NCBI RefSeq assembly: GCF_034702125.1
Contig: NW_026945709.1
Span: forward strand, 671,967 to 735,966
DNA from: Engraulis encrasicolus
Lineage: Eukaryota > Chordata > Actinopteri > Clupeiformes > Engraulidae
Length of the DNA stretch: 64,000 nt
Direction: 5' to 3'
A program made the translations under genes and the position numbers. This document shows, in pieces, positions 62,041 through 64,000 of the stretch (the stretch's first letter is position 1; the number at the start of each line of letters is the position of its first letter). Under the pieces are notes generated by a model. That model was not told the DNA's origin and made no database searches. It saw only the letters and a list, made by a program, of their open reading frames with translations.

Positions 62041-62880
62041 TTCCATAACTGAAAACGGCATTTTCCTAGCATCTACCAATCCGAAGGTAGCCTACTTTAA
62101 GTGCGGGGTTACTTTTCTAAAGATAGGGTTTTGTTTCCTTGGAAACGGAACGGAGATGAAGCCAGACAGACTGACGAAGCGATAAATCTAAATGTATGTC
62201 ATTTGACTCGGTTTTGCATTATTATGGATGCATTTCTAATCTTGACATTCTAATGAACAATCTTTGCGAGTTTCAAAATGCGTTTTTATGGAACATGGGA
62301 GTAAAATGTGTTAACAGTAAGTCCGTCTGGGATTTGTTAGCTAGTCCGCTAGTTAGCTAGCAAGTAAATCGATATTACAATCGATCTGTCTCAATGGCCC
62401 AAACATACACAAAGAAACACCAGGATTTGGATGTTTAATATCAGCAATTTGTCAAAGCAAAACATTTTGAAAACATTCACAGACCAGTTCATTATATCCA
62501 CAGCCTTGAGTGTCGGCAAATCTTCCCACTTTTGACACATGATGTAGTGTAGAGACCTAGCACTTGCTAGCTAACTAGCGGGCCAGCTATTTTAACAAAT
62601 CCCAGACGGGATGTAAACACATTTACTCCCATATCACATAAAAACACATTATGAAATTCGCATAGATTGTCCATTAACATGTCAAGATTAGAAATGCATC
62701 CATAATAGTGCAAAACCGAGTCAAATACAACATGCATAACACAAACCGCATCCGTTTCCAGGGAAACAAAACGCTATCTTTAGAAAAGTAACTTCACACT
62801 TAAGGTAGGCTACCTTCGGATTGGTAGATGCTAGGAAAATACCGCTTTCACTTATGGAAAGCTGAGGTTCTCAACTTTTA
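62030..62880. repeat. Inverted repeat with 0.33 kb arms
   Basis: Left arm about 62030-62370 and right arm about 62560-62880 pair through AACCTCAGCTTTCCATAA, CCTAGCATCTACCAATCCGA, CTAAAGATAG and CCGTCTGGGATTTGTTA. The loop is about 190 bp. The right arm ends GAGGTTCTCAACTTTTAA. No target duplication was resolved. Confidence 0.8.
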
Positions 62881-63000
62881 AACAGGACCCATGGTGTGTC
62901 TTTAGGTCTAATTAAAAATATTCTGTGTCAGATCGAAAAAATGAAGTTTTGAATGGGTTTCAATGGCTCCAAAGGGCTTCAAAGGGCTGTGGTGTAATCC

Positions 63001-63070
63001 ATTTTTCAGAACGCTCGAGACACGCCTTCAGAACGCTCGAGACACGCCTTCTCGAGACACGCCCCTGTCT
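63001..63070. repeat. CTCGAGACACGCC repeats, right set
   Basis: CAGAACGCTCGAGACACGCCTT twice in tandem (22 bp, core shown in the left-set entry), then one more CTCGAGACACGCC. Confidence 0.8.
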
Positions 63071-64000
63071 TGCAGGACGCAGACAGACCCTACTCGAGAT
63101 GTTGGGTGCGGTGACCAAATGCATGGGAGGGGCGTGAGAGGATAAGAAAGGCGAAAACTAGGGAAAACGTTTTGGATGCAGTCAGCACGCTATCGAAGCA
63201 TTTGTTACGTTACTGTTAATGCAAATAAATCCCCGCGAGCCCTGTGAAGCTGCTGCTCCTTGTCGTTAAGAAGGATGGGCTATAATTTAACCCAGAAGAA
63301 CCTGTTCGGCCCCCAAGAGAATGTCATTTCCCCTGATGTCCATGCGGTCAATATAAAATCAGGAAAGGTTGCACGTGCATAGTTACAACTGTACAGTAAA
63401 AGTGACAACAATTAAGAAGAACCTACGTGAAGGACATGATATGTCACAGCGGACAAAGTAGTAACAGGAAACCTCTCCTACCTTACTCCACGTAGCTTGT
63501 GCATCTTCTTAGTTATCCATATTATGCTCCTTGCTAGCACATGCTGGAAATGTAATCCTTGGCGAACAATGCAGTGACAAACTTCGTCATTTTATGTTCA
63601 ACATTCAAAGACAGCCTCGGCATGCTAAAACATGGCCTAGGCTACACTAGGCCTACAACAAAAGACCACGCGTCCGCTGACAAAACTGTTTGATTTGGCG
63701 CTTATTAAAGAAAACAAGTTGACTAGGCCATCCCTACTCGGCTGACTGGGAGTGAGGCGTCCATGGTCGCCACTGGTAACTGGCGCGCGCATACAGCCAA
63801 TAATAATCACTCGCACGAGTAGCCTACCAACATTTTCATTTATGCATATTCAATTATTTATTTTTTAATCACAAAACTGCCAGTATTGCATGAACCTCGA
63901 AACGTTTCCCTCTTAGTTGCTTTACCTAATTTTCACACATGTCTGTTTGCTTTCAAGGCCCGGAGTCCGGACCCGAGTCCGACAGATATTCATATTTTTT
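63071..64000. other. Unassigned; transposon-like end at the window edge
   Basis: No gene recognised. The last 40 bp (CCCGGAGTCCGGACCCGAGT, CCGACAG) resemble the CG-rich zone at 58750-58905. Confidence 0.4.

Overview
The window looks like intergenic or intronic DNA of a ray-finned fish. Evidence: very dense (AC/TG)n and (GA)n microsatellites, teleost-style Tc1/mariner, hAT, piggyBac-like and Kolobok-like DNA transposons, a Penelope-like retroelement with a GIY-YIG domain, a LINE whose 3' end is AATAAAGCTCTTTGAATTG, and a tRNA-type SINE. The octamer TAGGCCTA recurs about 20 times by eye, which fits my impression of clupeiform (herring/shad) DNA, but that placement is inference. I find no intact single-copy host gene, no rRNA gene and no CRISPR. 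Nearly all open frames listed by six-frame translation are CA/TG or GA tracts or decayed transposon remnants. One undetermined base (N) lies at 6980.

Layout. 1-8.3 kb: a piggyBac-type MITE with TTAA duplications, a 1.43 kb Tc1/mariner-like element (3714-5144) flanked by two inverted copies of a dyad-rich 95-bp repeat, microsatellites and a small fold-back. 8.35-13.28 kb: a 4.93 kb element with roughly 0.8-0.9 kb inverted terminal arms, a 6-bp target duplication and five palindromic repeats in each arm; I do not recognise its family. 13.40-15.03 kb: a TTAA-flanked element with a broken THAP zinc finger (Kolobok-like). 15.9-18.4 kb: a decayed inverted-repeat element containing a 1.3 kb almost perfectly palindromic Tc1/mariner derivative. 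18.4-31.2 kb: mostly unassigned DNA and microsatellites, with a region rich in the motif CACCACCGTCAG, a SINE and a 204-bp hAT MITE.

31.2-37.6 kb is a nest of insertions. A LINE reverse-transcriptase pseudogene is split by a second copy of the 1.4 kb Tc1-like element and, in its 3' part, by a hAT element. The hAT is itself rearranged and holds an inverted pair of Penelope-like ends. 38.3-43.2 kb: a tandem array with a period of about 640 bp, interrupted by a 3.1 kb inverted-repeat element with a hAT-like insertion. 45.70-48.31 kb: a hAT element with a perfect 8-bp duplication, carrying a nested piggyBac-like element. 50.1-52.0 kb: a TTAA hairpin MITE and another hAT with a perfect 8-bp duplication. 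54.54-56.36 kb: a TTAA element with 0.33 kb perfect-looking inverted arms, a THAP exon on + and a P2X7-C-terminal-like frame on -. 56.4-57.1 kb: a degenerate tandem repeat. 58.75-64.0 kb: stacked inverted repeats around a G-rich minisatellite, including an empty/filled site pair for a Tc1/mariner-type MITE.

These parts do not work together as a gene system. They record successive transposon insertions whose order can be read from exact target duplications and restored empty sites. The most unusual items are the 8350-13279 element, the THAP plus P2X7-like element at 54540-56356, and the palindromic Penelope-like insertion with a hammerhead-like core.
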